Shown here: positions 17,169-26,226 of the stretch, piece by piece
Position numbering within the stretch: the first letter of the stretch is position 1
Layout of the letters: each line of letters starts with the position of its first letter
NCBI GenBank assembly: GCA_035555315.1
Contig: DATMGU010000126.1
Coordinates: 186,001 to 250,000, forward strand
From: DATMGU01 sp035555315
GTDB lineage: Bacteria; Pseudomonadota; Alphaproteobacteria; ATCC43930; CGMCC-115725
Reading direction: 5' to 3'
DNA length: 64,000 nucleotides
Notes under the pieces: generated by a model
Databases searched by the model: none
What the model saw: the letters and a program-made list of their open reading frames with translations, nothing else
Told to the model about the DNA's origin: nothing
Program-made: the position numbers and the translations under genes

Positions 17169-18680
17169 ATGCGTCTCTTGATCGCCCGGCTGTCGCACGA
17201 AACCAACACGTTTTCGCCCGTGCCGACGCGCGTCGAACGGTTTTGCCCGGATCGTCGAACCCTGCTGACCGGCCAGGCGGCGATCGACCATTTCCGGGGC
17301 ACGTCGAGCCCGATCGGCGGATTTTTGGCGGTCGCCGAGGAGGCCGGCGCCGAGATCGTCGTCCCGGTCGCAGCCGGGGCGCCACCCAGCGGGCCGGTCG
17401 AGAACGACACCTATGAAACGCTGTGCGGGCTGATCACCGACGCGCTGAAAGCCGAGCGGTTCGACGGCATCCTGCTCGACCTGCACGGCGCCATGGTCAC
17501 CGAGGCATTCGAGGATGGCGAAGGCGAATTGCTGCGCCGCGTCGCCGCGATCGCACCGAAGACGCCGCTGGCGGTGGCGCTCGACATGCACGCCAACCTG
17601 TTCGATCCGATCGTGCGCGCCGCCACGGTGATCGCCGGGTACCAAACCTATCCGCATATCGATCAGGCGGAGACCGCGTTGCGCGCCGGGCGGATGCTGT
17701 TGCGCGCCATCGCCGGCGAGGTCACGCCGACATCCGCCTGGGGCAACGCGCCGATGCTGCCGCATGTCATGGCGCAAGGCACCCACCAATCACCTAACCG
17801 CGAGCTGCAGGCCATGGCGGCGGAGATGGAGCGCAGCGGCGAGGCGTTGCTGGCCAGCGTGTTCGTGGGCTTTCCCCATGCCGATGTGTCGCAGGCGGGC
17901 CTCAGCGCAGTGGTCGTCACCGATGGCGACGCAGCCAAGGCCCGGGCGCTGGTCGACCGGCTGCTGGAGGCGGCCTGGGCCGCGCGCGAGGCCTTCGTGT
18001 TCCGCACCGAGCCGCTGGACCGATCGGTCGCGCGCGCCAAGGAGCTGGGTACCGAGGGCGGTCCGGTCGTGCTGCTCGACCATTGCGACAACACCGCCTC
18101 GGGCGGGACCATGGATACGACCACGGTGCTGGCCGAAATTCTCGCCCAAGAGCTGGAGGATGTCGTGTTCTTCGGCATCTGCGATCCGGCGGCCGTGCAA
18201 GCCGCGATCGCGGCCGGTATCGGCAATCCGATCGAGCTCGATATCGGCGGCAAGCTGCCGATGCCGGCGATCCCGCGATCGAGCGCGCCGCTGCGCGTGC
18301 GCGGCACGGTGCGCACCCTGTCCGCCGGGTATTTCCGCAGCCGCGCGCCGATGAGCCGTGGGCTGCAGATCATGCTGGGCCCGACGGCCGTGATTGATAC
18401 CGGCCGGGTGGAGATCGTCTTGCTGTCGCGGCATTGCGAGCCGACCGATCTCGGCCTGTTCCAGCTTGTCGGCATCGATCCGCGCCAGAAGCGTTTCGTC
18501 GCGATCAAGAGCCGGGTGCATTGGCGGGCCGATCTCGGCAGCCTGGCGAAGCACGTCGTCGAATGCGCCGGCATCGGTGTCTGCACCTCCGATTACGGCA
18601 TCCTGAAGTTCGAGCGGGTGCGCCGGCCGATCTTCCCGCTCGACCCGGTCGAGACGCGTTTGCCGATGGCCGCGCAATGA
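17169..18680 (+). CDS. M81 family metallopeptidase, MlrC (microcystinase)-like, copy 1
   Basis: A 503-residue zinc-peptidase-type protein of the family first described for MlrC, which degrades linearised microcystin fragments. Visible family blocks are RLSHETNTFSP at the N-terminus, GILLDLHGAMVTEAFEDGEGE, VALDMHANLFD with the His/Asp ligand pair, GYQTYPHIDQAE, and the C-terminal VHWRADLGSLAKHVVE. The most likely general role is hydrolysis of unusual peptides or amides imported by the neighbouring transporter; activity on microcystin is not implied. It overlaps none of its neighbours: dppB follows after a 17-bp tandem repeat. The ATG lacks a good ribosome site, suggesting coupling to the binding-protein gene. 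Confidence 0.88.
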   Translation: MRLLIARLSHETNTFSPVPTRVERFCPDRRTLLTGQAAIDHFRGTSSPIGGFLAVAEEAGAEIVVPVAAGAPPSGPVENDTYETLCGLITDALKAERFDGILLDLHGAMVTEAFEDGEGELLRRVAAIAPKTPLAVALDMHANLFDPIVRAATVIAGYQTYPHIDQAETALRAGRMLLRAIAGEVTPTSAWGNAPMLPHVMAQGTHQSPNRELQAMAAEMERSGEALLASVFVGFPHADVSQAGLSAVVVTDGDAAKARALVDRLLEAAWAAREAFVFRTEPLDRSVARAKELGTEGGPVVLLDHCDNTASGGTMDTTTVLAEILAQELEDVVFFGICDPAAVQAAIAAGIGNPIELDIGGKLPMPAIPRSSAPLRVRGTVRTLSAGYFRSRAPMSRGLQIMLGPTAVIDTGRVEIVLLSRHCEPTDLGLFQLVGIDPRQKRFVAIKSRVHWRADLGSLAKHVVECAGIGVCTSDYGILKFERVRRPIFPLDPVETRLPMAAQ

Positions 18681-18714
18681 TCGGGGTCGCCCAATGATAG
18701 GGGTCGCGCAATGA
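18677..18714 (+). repeat. 17-bp tandem repeat with three ATGA motifs at the mlrC/dppB junction
   Basis: CAATGATCGGGGTCGCC-type units place ATGA at 18677, 18694 and 18711, exactly 17 bp apart. The first contains the peptidase stop, the last the dppB start. Two extra units (34 bp) separate what would otherwise be a one-base overlap. Confidence 0.8.
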
Positions 18715-19652
18715 TCGGCTATATCAGCCGACGGGTGCTGGCGACCATCCCGGTCATGCTGATCGTGGCGGCGCTGGTGTTCAGCCTGTTGTATTTCACG
18801 CCCGGCGACCCAGCGGCGATCATCGCCGGCGATCAGGCATCGGCGGAGGATCTGGCGCGGATCCGTACGGCGCTGGGTCTCGATCGGCCGTTCCTGACAC
18901 GCTTCGGCGAATGGCTGTGGAACGTGCTGCATGGCGATCTCGGCACCTCGATCTTCACCAATTTGCCAGTATCGCGCCTGATCGGCGAGCGGCTGGAACC
19001 GACCATCTCGCTGATGATCCTGACCTTGGTGCTGTCGCTGATGGTGGCGGTGCCGATGGGTGTGATCGCCGCCTGGAAACAGGGGTCGCTGCTCGATCGG
19101 GCGATCATGGGCTTCGCCGTCATGGGCTTCTCGGTCCCCGTCTTCGTCGTGGGATATCTGCTGGCCTATATCTTCGCCCTGCAGCTGGAATGGCTGCCGG
19201 TCCAGGGCTATACGCCGCTGGCCCAGGGTTTCTGGCCGTTCCTGCAGCATCTGATCCTGTCCTCGATCGCGCTTGGCACCGCCTATGTGGCGCTGATCGC
19301 GCGGGTCACCCGCGCCACCATGCTGGAGGTGCTGAGCCAGGATTATGTCCGCACCGCCAAGGCCAAGGGGCTGGGCCAGCGCGCCGTGCTGTTCGTGCAC
19401 GCGTTGAAAAACGCCGCGGTGCCGATCGTCACGGTGGTCGGCATCGGCGTCGCCGTGCTGATGGGCGGTGCCGTCGTCACCGAAAGCGTGTTCGCCATCC
19501 CCGGCCTCGGCCGGTTGATCGTCGACGCGATCCTGCGACGGGACTATCCGGTCATCCAGGGCGTCGTGCTGTTGTTCAGCCTGACCTATGTGGTGGTCAA
19601 CCTGGTCGTCGATCTGCTGTATACCGTGCTCGACCCGAGGATCCGCTATTGA
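18711..19652 (+). CDS. Dipeptide-type ABC transporter permease (DppB-like)
   Basis: A 313-residue inner-membrane permease. It opens with the DppB signature FSLLYFTPGDPAAIIAG, has about six hydrophobic segments, and carries the coupling loop DYVRTAKAKGLGQRAVLFVHALKNA. With the DppC partner it forms the translocation pore of the Tat-binding-protein system. The ATG at 18711 is the third of three repeated ATGA motifs; the two earlier copies are not usable because they meet stops in their frames. The C-terminus VVNLVVDLLYTVLDPRIRY is canonical. Confidence 0.94.
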   Translation: MIGYISRRVLATIPVMLIVAALVFSLLYFTPGDPAAIIAGDQASAEDLARIRTALGLDRPFLTRFGEWLWNVLHGDLGTSIFTNLPVSRLIGERLEPTISLMILTLVLSLMVAVPMGVIAAWKQGSLLDRAIMGFAVMGFSVPVFVVGYLLAYIFALQLEWLPVQGYTPLAQGFWPFLQHLILSSIALGTAYVALIARVTRATMLEVLSQDYVRTAKAKGLGQRAVLFVHALKNAAVPIVTVVGIGVAVLMGGAVVTESVFAIPGLGRLIVDAILRRDYPVIQGVVLLFSLTYVVVNLVVDLLYTVLDPRIRY

Positions 19653-20566
19653 GTGTCGTGACCCAGACGGACCCCCTTTCGCAAACGACAGCGGCGCCGC
19701 CGCTGCCTGACATCCTGCCCCCGCCCAAGCAGCGCGGCCGCATCATGCGTTTCTACGTTGGGCATCCGGCGATCGCGATCGGCGGATTGCTGATCGGGAT
19801 CATGGTGCTGATCGCGGTTTGCGCGCCGCTCCTCGGGACCGTCGATCCGACGGCGCTGGCCCCGGCGAAACGCACGCGGCCGCCGTCGGCGCTCTATTGG
19901 TTCGGCACCGACATGCTGGGCCGCGACGTCTATTCCCGGGTGATCTACGGCACGCGGGTCTCGATCGTCGTCGGCGGCGCCGTCGCCTTGCTGGCCTCCG
20001 CCATCGGCATGCTGATCGGGCTGATCTCCGGCTTCACCCGATGGCTCGACCCGATCATCATGCGGATCATGGACGGCATGATGTCGATCCCGTCGGTCCT
20101 GCTGGCGATCGCCCTGGTGGCGTTCACGCGCGGCTCGATCCAGAACGTCATCATCGCTATCACCCTGGCCGAGGTGCCGCGCGTCGCCCGCCTGGTGCGC
20201 GGCGTGGTGCTGTCGCTGCGCGATCAACCCTATGTCGAGGCGGCGGTGACCGCCGGATCACGCACCCCGATGATCATCTGGCGACACATCATGCCCAATA
20301 CCTTGGCGCCGATGACGGTGCAGGCGACCTATATCTGCGCCTCGGCCATGATCACCGAGGCGATCCTGTCGTTCATCGGCGCCGGCACGCCGACCACCAC
20401 CCCCAGTTGGGGCAACATCATGGCCGAGGGCCGCGCCCTTTGGCAGGTAAAGCCATATATCGTGTTCTTCCCCGCCGTGTTCCTGTCGATCACCGTGCTG
20501 GCCGTCAACCTGCTGGGCGATGGACTACGCGACGCGCTGGATCCGCGCTTGGCGAAGCGTCTCTGA
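19649..20566 (+). CDS. Dipeptide-type ABC transporter permease (DppC-like)
   Basis: A 305-residue permease with GTDMLGRDVYSRVIYGTRVS, six predicted membrane spans and the coupling loop EAAVTAGSRTPMIIWRHIMPN, then LSFIGAGTPTTTPSWGNIMAEGR and LGDGLRDALDPRL. No ATG is available at the beginning; TTG at 19649 overlaps the dppB stop as TTGA and has GAGG eight bases upstream, while GTG at 19658 is the alternative. Both keep the proline-rich cytoplasmic leader (PPLPDILPPPKQRGR). It works with DppB and the two ATPases that follow. Confidence 0.92.
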   Translation: MSVVTQTDPLSQTTAAPPLPDILPPPKQRGRIMRFYVGHPAIAIGGLLIGIMVLIAVCAPLLGTVDPTALAPAKRTRPPSALYWFGTDMLGRDVYSRVIYGTRVSIVVGGAVALLASAIGMLIGLISGFTRWLDPIIMRIMDGMMSIPSVLLAIALVAFTRGSIQNVIIAITLAEVPRVARLVRGVVLSLRDQPYVEAAVTAGSRTPMIIWRHIMPNTLAPMTVQATYICASAMITEAILSFIGAGTPTTTPSWGNIMAEGRALWQVKPYIVFFPAVFLSITVLAVNLLGDGLRDALDPRLAKRL

Positions 20567-21558
20567 TGGCGCTGCTCGAAGTCGATCAGTTGCAGACGCA
20601 TTTCGCGTCGCCGGACGGGGTGGTCCGCGCGGTCGAGGGTCTGTCGTTCCATGTCGAGGCGGGCGAAACCGTCGCCATCGTCGGCGAATCCGGCTGCGGC
20701 AAGTCGGTCACCTCGATGTCGATCCTGCGATTGATCGCGGAGCCGCCGGGCAAGATCGCCGGATCGATCCGGTTCGACGGCCGCAATCTGCTGGAACTGC
20801 CGGAAGCGGAGATGCGGCGCATCCGCGGCAACGACATCAGTATGATCTTCCAGGAACCGATGACCAGCCTCAACCCGGTGCTGAGTGTCGGGCGGCAGAT
20901 CGGCGAGACGCTGCGCCTGCATCAGGGCCTGTCGGCGAAGGCGGCGGAGCAGCGCGCCATCGAGATGCTGACCCTGGTCGGGATCTCGGCCCCCCAACGC
21001 CGGGTACGCGAATACCCCCACCAGCTCTCCGGCGGCATGCGCCAGCGGGTCATGATCGCGATGGCGCTCGCCTGCAACCCCAAGCTCCTGGTCGCCGACG
21101 AGCCGACCACGGCGCTGGACGTCACCATCCAGGCGCAGATCCTGGACCTGATGCGCGACCTGCAGGCACGGCTGGGTTCCGCCATCATGCTGATCACCCA
21201 TGACCTGGGCGTGGTCGCGGAAATGGCCGAGCGGGTGATCGTCATGTATGCCGGCCGCAAGGTCGAGGAGGCAACCGTGAGGGAGATCTTCGCCAATCCG
21301 CAGCATCCCTATACGCGTGGGTTGCTGGCCGCCGTGCCGAAGCTGGGATCGTCCTTGGACGAGGCGGCGGATCGTCAGCGGCTGGCCGAAATCCCCGGGC
21401 AAGTGCCGTCGCTGCGCAAGCCGATCATCGGCTGCCCCTTCGCCGGCCGCTGCCCCCTCGTCACCGAGCTGTGCCGCGCCGTCGCCCCGGCGATCGAAGC
21501 CAAAGCGCCGGGCCATCTGGTGGCCTGCCACTATGCCGAACGACGGATCGCCGCATGA
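20566..21558 (+). CDS. Dipeptide-type ABC transporter ATPase (DppD-like)
   Basis: A 330-residue ATPase with Walker A GESGCGKSV, signature QLSGGMRQRV, Walker B LLVADEPTTALD and H-loop LITHDLG. It has the C-terminal oligopeptide-transporter extension with paired cysteines (GCPFAGRCPLVTELC). It energises the DppBC pore together with the DppF-like partner. The start overlaps the dppC stop as TGATG. Confidence 0.95.
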   Translation: MALLEVDQLQTHFASPDGVVRAVEGLSFHVEAGETVAIVGESGCGKSVTSMSILRLIAEPPGKIAGSIRFDGRNLLELPEAEMRRIRGNDISMIFQEPMTSLNPVLSVGRQIGETLRLHQGLSAKAAEQRAIEMLTLVGISAPQRRVREYPHQLSGGMRQRVMIAMALACNPKLLVADEPTTALDVTIQAQILDLMRDLQARLGSAIMLITHDLGVVAEMAERVIVMYAGRKVEEATVREIFANPQHPYTRGLLAAVPKLGSSLDEAADRQRLAEIPGQVPSLRKPIIGCPFAGRCPLVTELCRAVAPAIEAKAPGHLVACHYAERRIAA

Positions 21559-22577
21559 GCAAACCACCGCCCCTGCTGGAAGTGAACGCCCTGAAAAAGC
21601 ATTTCCCGATCCGCGGCGGATTCCTGGGCGGGATAACCGCCAAGGTCTACGCGGTGGACGGCGTCAGCTTTGCCATCGAGCGGGGCGAGACGCTGTCGCT
21701 GGTCGGCGAATCCGGTTGCGGCAAATCCACGGTCGGCCGCACCATCCTGCGGCTGACCCCGCCGACCGATGGCGAGGTCTATCTGGATGGCCAGCGGGTC
21801 GACAACCTGCCGGCCGTCAAGCTGCGGCCGATGCGCCGGCGCATGCAGGTGGTCTTCCAGGATCCGTTCAGCAGCCTGAACCCACGCATGACCGTGCGCG
21901 ATATCCTGGCCGAGCCGATGACCAATTTCGGCCTGGCGCAGAACCGGAGCGAGCTGGACGACCGGATCGCCGAGCTGATGGACAAGGTGCGGCTGCCGCG
22001 CGACGCCGGGCGCCGCCACCCGCATGAGTTTTCCGGGGGCCAACGCCAGCGGATCGGCATCGCCCGGGCGCTGGCGCCCGGCCCCGACATCATCATCTGC
22101 GACGAGGCTGTCTCCGCCCTCGACGTCTCGGTCAAGGCGCAGATCGTCAACCTGCTGGCGGATCTGCAGCACGATCTCGGCCTCACCATGCTGTTCATCA
22201 GCCATGATCTTGCGATCGTCGAGCATCTCACCCACCGGGTCGCGGTGATGTATCTGGGCAAGATCGTCGAGATCGCCGATCGGCGGAGCCTGTTCGCCGC
22301 ATCGCGGCATCCTTATACCCGCGCCCTGCTCTCGGCGGTGCCGGTGCCGGATCCGACCGCCAAGCGGCAGCGGATCATCCTGAAAGGCGACGTGCCGAGC
22401 CCGATCAACCCGCCCAGCGGCTGCCGGTTCCACACCAGATGCCCGTTCGCCTTCGACCGCTGCCGAACCGAGGAGCCGGTGCTGCGCCAGGCCGCCACGG
22501 ACGGTACCCGGACGCATCTGGCGGCCTGCCATCTGGACAGCCTACCGGAGATCAATCCGGTGCCTCAGGCGGCGTAA
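21555..22577 (+). CDS. Dipeptide-type ABC transporter ATPase (DppF-like)
   Basis: A 340-residue ATPase: Walker A GESGCGKST, signature EFSGGQRQRIGIARAL, Walker B IICDEAVSALD (Ala in place of the usual Pro after DE), H-loop FISHDLA and Cys-rich C-terminal CRFHTRCPFAFDRC. It overlaps DppD by ATGA. DEAVSALD is common in DppF proteins, so the variation is not a defect. It is the last transporter gene; the second MlrC-like peptidase starts 49 bp later behind its own AGGAG site. Confidence 0.95.
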   Translation: MSKPPPLLEVNALKKHFPIRGGFLGGITAKVYAVDGVSFAIERGETLSLVGESGCGKSTVGRTILRLTPPTDGEVYLDGQRVDNLPAVKLRPMRRRMQVVFQDPFSSLNPRMTVRDILAEPMTNFGLAQNRSELDDRIAELMDKVRLPRDAGRRHPHEFSGGQRQRIGIARALAPGPDIIICDEAVSALDVSVKAQIVNLLADLQHDLGLTMLFISHDLAIVEHLTHRVAVMYLGKIVEIADRRSLFAASRHPYTRALLSAVPVPDPTAKRQRIILKGDVPSPINPPSGCRFHTRCPFAFDRCRTEEPVLRQAATDGTRTHLAACHLDSLPEINPVPQAA

Positions 22578-22626
22578 AGCTCGCGGCGCAGGCCGGGGGC
22601 ATGCTTACCCGATAGGAGAAGACTTC

Positions 22627-24126
22627 ATGGCGCGGATCGCGATCGGCGGGTTTCAGCACGAAACCAACACCTTCGCCCCGGTAAAGGCCCATTACGAGGA
22701 TTTCACGCGCGGCAGCGGCTGGCCCGGCCTCACCAGGGGCGACGCCGTGCTGTCGACCTTCGCCGGCATGAATATCGGTATCGCCGGTGCCATGGCGACC
22801 TTGCGCGGCGCGGGCCATGAGCTGGTGCCGCTGTGCTGGGCGGCGGCGACACCCTCCGCCGAGGTGACGAGCGACGCGTTCGAACGGATCGTCGGCATGC
22901 TGCTGGAGGACCTGGCGGCCGCCCTGCCCGTCGACGGCATCTATCTCGACCTGCATGGTGCCATGGTCGCCGAACCCGCCGATGACGGCGAGGGCGAGGT
23001 GCTGCGCCGGGTGCGGGCGCTGGTCGGCCCGGACGTGCCGATCACCGCCAGTCTGGATCTGCATGCCAATGTGACGCCGGAGATGGTCGAGTTCGCCGAT
23101 GTGCTGGTCGCGTACCGCACCTATCCGCATGTCGACATGGCCGAGACCGGCAGCCGCGCCGCCCTGGCGCTCGATCGGCTGATCGCGGAGGGACGCAAGC
23201 CGGCCAAGGCGTGGCGCCAGATCCCGTTCCTGATTGCGCTGTCCTGGCAATGCAGCCTGACCGAGCCGGCGGGTGCGATTTTCCGGGAGATGAGCGAGCT
23301 GGAGATCGACGGCGTCAGCAGCGTCTCCTGGGCGCCGGGCTTTCCCGCCGCGGATTTTCCGGGCTGCGCACCGACGGTGTTCGCCTATGGCGCCACCCAG
23401 GGGGCGGCAGACCGGGCAGCCGACGCGTTGGCCCAGCGGATCATCGCGGCCGAACCGGCATTCGCCGGCAAGATCTACGATCCGGACGAGGCCGTGCGAC
23501 ACGCGCTGCAGGTCACCGCGAGAGCGACGAAGCCAATCATCATCGCCGATACCCAGGACAATCCCGGTGCCGGCGGGACCTCGGACACGACCGGCATGCT
23601 GGCGGCGCTGGTCCGCAACAAGGCGGTCGGCGCCGTGCTGGGCCTGATGGTCGACGAGGTCGCGGCGCGCGCGGCGCATGAGGCGGGGATCGGGGCCGAG
23701 ATCACGCTGGATTTGGGCGGCAAGTCGGGCGCTCCCGGCCAGGTGCCGTATCACGCCCGCTTCAAGGTGCTGGCGATCGGCGATGGCAAGATGATCGGCA
23801 ATGGTCCGATGTATCTCAACGCGAAGATGACCCTGGGTCCGATGGCGCTGCTGGAGACCGAGGGCGTCCGCGTGGTCGTGGCGTCGCGCAAGATGCAGGC
23901 GGCCGATCAGGCGCCGTTCCAGCATGTCGGCATCGAACCCGCCCGGCAAAACCTGCTGGTGCTGAAAAGCTCGGTGCATTTCCGCGCGGCGTTCCAGCCG
24001 ATCGCCGCCGAGATCCTGGTCGCCGCGGCCCCCGGACCGATGGCCGCCGATCCGGCTGCCCTGCCCTGGCGCCGGCTGCGTCCGGGCATGCGCCTGCGCC
24101 CCTTGGGTCCGGCCTTCGTCGGCTGA
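22627..24126 (+). CDS. M81 family metallopeptidase, MlrC-like, copy 2
   Basis: A 499-residue paralogue of the peptidase at 17169. It has the same N-terminal block (GGFQHETNTFAPVKAHYEDF), GIYLDLHGAMVAEPADDGEGE, ASLDLHANVTPEMVEFAD, AYRTYPHVDMAETG and the C-terminal SSVHFRAAFQPIAAE. The metal-ligand D-x-H-A-N and YPHxD motifs are retained, so both copies are probably active. The two copies clearly differ between motifs, arguing for distinct substrates rather than a recent duplication. AGGAG lies before ATG. It ends 20 bp before an acetyltransferase gene on the same strand. Confidence 0.88.
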   Translation: MARIAIGGFQHETNTFAPVKAHYEDFTRGSGWPGLTRGDAVLSTFAGMNIGIAGAMATLRGAGHELVPLCWAAATPSAEVTSDAFERIVGMLLEDLAAALPVDGIYLDLHGAMVAEPADDGEGEVLRRVRALVGPDVPITASLDLHANVTPEMVEFADVLVAYRTYPHVDMAETGSRAALALDRLIAEGRKPAKAWRQIPFLIALSWQCSLTEPAGAIFREMSELEIDGVSSVSWAPGFPAADFPGCAPTVFAYGATQGAADRAADALAQRIIAAEPAFAGKIYDPDEAVRHALQVTARATKPIIIADTQDNPGAGGTSDTTGMLAALVRNKAVGAVLGLMVDEVAARAAHEAGIGAEITLDLGGKSGAPGQVPYHARFKVLAIGDGKMIGNGPMYLNAKMTLGPMALLETEGVRVVVASRKMQAADQAPFQHVGIEPARQNLLVLKSSVHFRAAFQPIAAEILVAAAPGPMAADPAALPWRRLRPGMRLRPLGPAFVG

Positions 24127-24145
24127 AGCGAACCCGAGAACCGGC

Positions 24146-24604
24146 ATGACGAGGGAGATGGACGCCACCCAGCCGGTGATAACGCTGACCGATGCCCCGG
24201 ATGCGCAGGCGATCGCGGCGATCGGTGAAGGCTTGTCGGCGTATAACTTGACGAAAGCCGGCTATCAGGATCATCGGCCGCTCGCCGTGCTGATCGCCGA
24301 TCCGGTAACCAAGGCGACGGTCGGCGGTCTGCTCGGCCGCACCAGCCTCGGGCTGTTTTTCGTCGACATATTCTTTTTGCCCGAGCAGTCCCGCATCCGT
24401 GGCCTGGGCAGCCGCATCCTTCGGCAGGCCGAGGACGAGGCGCGACGACGCGGCTGCGGCGCGGTGTTGCTCTATACCATCACCTTTCAGGCCGAGGGCT
24501 TTTACGCCCGCAACGGCTATGAGGTGCTTGGCCGGGTCGAATGCGACCCGCCAGGCCACACCCGGATCGTCATGACCAAGCGTCTGACGACCCCCGCCGC
24601 GTAG
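24146..24604 (+). CDS. GNAT family N-acetyltransferase
   Basis: A 152-residue acetyltransferase with the acetyl-CoA loop RIRGLGSRILRQAEDEARRRG and the C-terminal FYARNGYEVLGRVE strand. The acceptor is unknown. It may detoxify or tag a product of the upstream peptide-uptake operon, being the last gene on that strand; this is inference. Its stop is one base from the convergent cardiolipin synthase stop, so no room exists for a dedicated terminator. Confidence 0.85.
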   Translation: MTREMDATQPVITLTDAPDAQAIAAIGEGLSAYNLTKAGYQDHRPLAVLIADPVTKATVGGLLGRTSLGLFFVDIFFLPEQSRIRGLGSRILRQAEDEARRRGCGAVLLYTITFQAEGFYARNGYEVLGRVECDPPGHTRIVMTKRLTTPAA

Positions 24605-24605
24605 A

Positions 24606-26042
24606 TCAAAGATACGGCAGCAGCAGCCGGGCGGCGGCGTCGCGCAGCCGACCGGCCAGCGGTCGGCGATCCAGATCGGCGATCGTGACGCGGCGGCCGA
24701 ACTTGCCTTGGATCACCTCGCCCAGCTGAGCCGCGAAAGCGGTGTGGTAGATCTCCAAGTTCATCTCGAAATTCAGCCGCAGGCTGCGCAGATCCCAATT
24801 GGCGCTGCCGACCAGCGACCAGGCGGCATCGACCGTCATCAGCTTGGAATGATCGAAGGGCGGCGGTGCGTGCCACAATCGGCAGCCGGCGACCAACAGC
24901 GGGCGGATATGGGCACGTGTTGCCCAGTCGACCACCCGATGATTGCCGATCTCGGGGATCGCGATGTCGACCTCGATACCGCGCAGGGCGGCAAGCGCCA
25001 GAGCGCTGGAGAGACGCTCGTCGGGCAGGAAATACGGCGTCACGATCTTGATCGATGACCGAGCCGTATTGATCGCCGTCATCAGCACGAATTCCAGCTT
25101 CTCGATATCCTGGTCCGGACCCGAGGTGATCGCCCGCACGGTCACCGCGCCGGCATCCTCCAGGCTTGGAAACCATGCCGGGCCGGCGAGAGTTTCGCCC
25201 ATCGTGAACTGCCAATCCTCGGCGAACGCCTCGACGATCTGCGCCACGACCGGGCCCACGACCTGAAAATGCGTGTCGCGCACCGGATGGCGCGGTGCCG
25301 TGGCCAGCACGTTCTCGGCACCGATGTTCAAGCCGCCGGTGAACGCCCTGCGGCCATCGATCACCAGGATCTTCTTATGCGACCGCATGTTCAGAAACGG
25401 CATCCGCCAGGGCAGTTCGGAGTGCAGAAACTGCGCCGCCGGAATACCCTGGCGTCGCAGCAGGCGATAGGCCGGCGAATAGAAATAGCCGGCGCCGATA
25501 CCATCGACCAGCACACGGACCTGGACACCGCGCCGATGCGCCTCGGCCAAGGCGGCGATGAAGGCCCGACCGACCGCGTCGCCGCGAAAGATGTAGGTGG
25601 ATAGGGCGATGCTGGAACGGGCGGCGGCGATCGCCGACAGCATCTCGGGATAGGCTTCGTCGCCCTGGACCAGCACAGCAACGCTGTTGCCGTCCTCGGT
25701 GGCGCGACCGGTGATGCGACGCCCCGCGAGTTCCAACACCTCCAGCGAACCGAAGCCCGCCCTGGGGGCGAGGCCCAGCGCCGTCGCCGTGCCGCCGGCC
25801 TGATGCGCCTGACGGCGCCGGCCGGGGTGCCGCTGCAGCCGTCGGGCGCGGCGCCTGACACGGTTGATGCCGAGCAGGAAATAGAAGCCGGCGCCGAACA
25901 CCGGCGACAGCCAGGCCAGGCCGATCCAACCAACCGCGGCGGCGACATCGCGCTTGTTCAGCAGCACGTGGCAGGTAACCGCCACCGCCGCCACACCATG
26001 CAGCAAGGCGAAAAATATCTCTATCGCCTGCTCGGCACTCAT
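24606..26042 (-). CDS. cls: Cardiolipin synthase (phospholipase D superfamily)
   Basis: A 478-residue membrane enzyme that joins two phosphatidylglycerols to cardiolipin. Two N-terminal membrane spans (FFALLHGVAAVAVTCHVLL and WIGLAWLSPVFGAGFYFLLG) are followed by two HKD motifs, HKKILVIDGRRAFTGG and HSKLMTVDAAWSLVGS. Length and arrangement match ClsA-type enzymes. The ATG at 26042 has GGAG upstream and starts just before the first membrane span; the longer open frame upstream has no family similarity. Confidence 0.93.
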   Translation of the reverse strand: MSAEQAIEIFFALLHGVAAVAVTCHVLLNKRDVAAAVGWIGLAWLSPVFGAGFYFLLGINRVRRRARRLQRHPGRRRQAHQAGGTATALGLAPRAGFGSLEVLELAGRRITGRATEDGNSVAVLVQGDEAYPEMLSAIAAARSSIALSTYIFRGDAVGRAFIAALAEAHRRGVQVRVLVDGIGAGYFYSPAYRLLRRQGIPAAQFLHSELPWRMPFLNMRSHKKILVIDGRRAFTGGLNIGAENVLATAPRHPVRDTHFQVVGPVVAQIVEAFAEDWQFTMGETLAGPAWFPSLEDAGAVTVRAITSGPDQDIEKLEFVLMTAINTARSSIKIVTPYFLPDERLSSALALAALRGIEVDIAIPEIGNHRVVDWATRAHIRPLLVAGCRLWHAPPPFDHSKLMTVDAAWSLVGSANWDLRSLRLNFEMNLEIYHTAFAAQLGEVIQGKFGRRVTIADLDRRPLAGRLRDAAARLLLPYL

Positions 26043-26168
26043 CAAGTCAGCTCCCCCCGGAACAGCGGCCCACATCCCCGAAAAGCGTCCCGGGGTTCCA
26101 GCATGTTCGGGCGAACCTATACGGCAATCGGGCGGCGGCAAACCGCCGGATAAAATCACCCTTGAATT

Positions 26169-26217
26169 CGATAGGATTTCGATATATCTAATAATTCGTT
26201 ATATCGAAATCCTATCG
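26169..26217. promoter_or_regulatory. Perfect 18-bp inverted repeat upstream of the PadR gene (likely operator)
   Basis: CGATAGGATTTCGATATA (26169-26186) and its exact reverse complement (26200-26217) flank a 13-base loop. The arms are AT-rich against a GC-rich background and contain GATATATC / TATATCGA cores resembling sites of YqjI-like PadR repressors. The right arm ends at the ribosome site GGAG (26217-26220), so it could work both as operator and as an RNA hairpin next to the ribosome site. Confidence 0.75.
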
Positions 26218-26226
26218 GAGAATATC

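Noticed and set aside
24602..24608. Terminator between the GNAT and cardiolipin synthase genes
   Set aside because: The two stop codons are one base apart; no hairpin with a T-tract exists between them.
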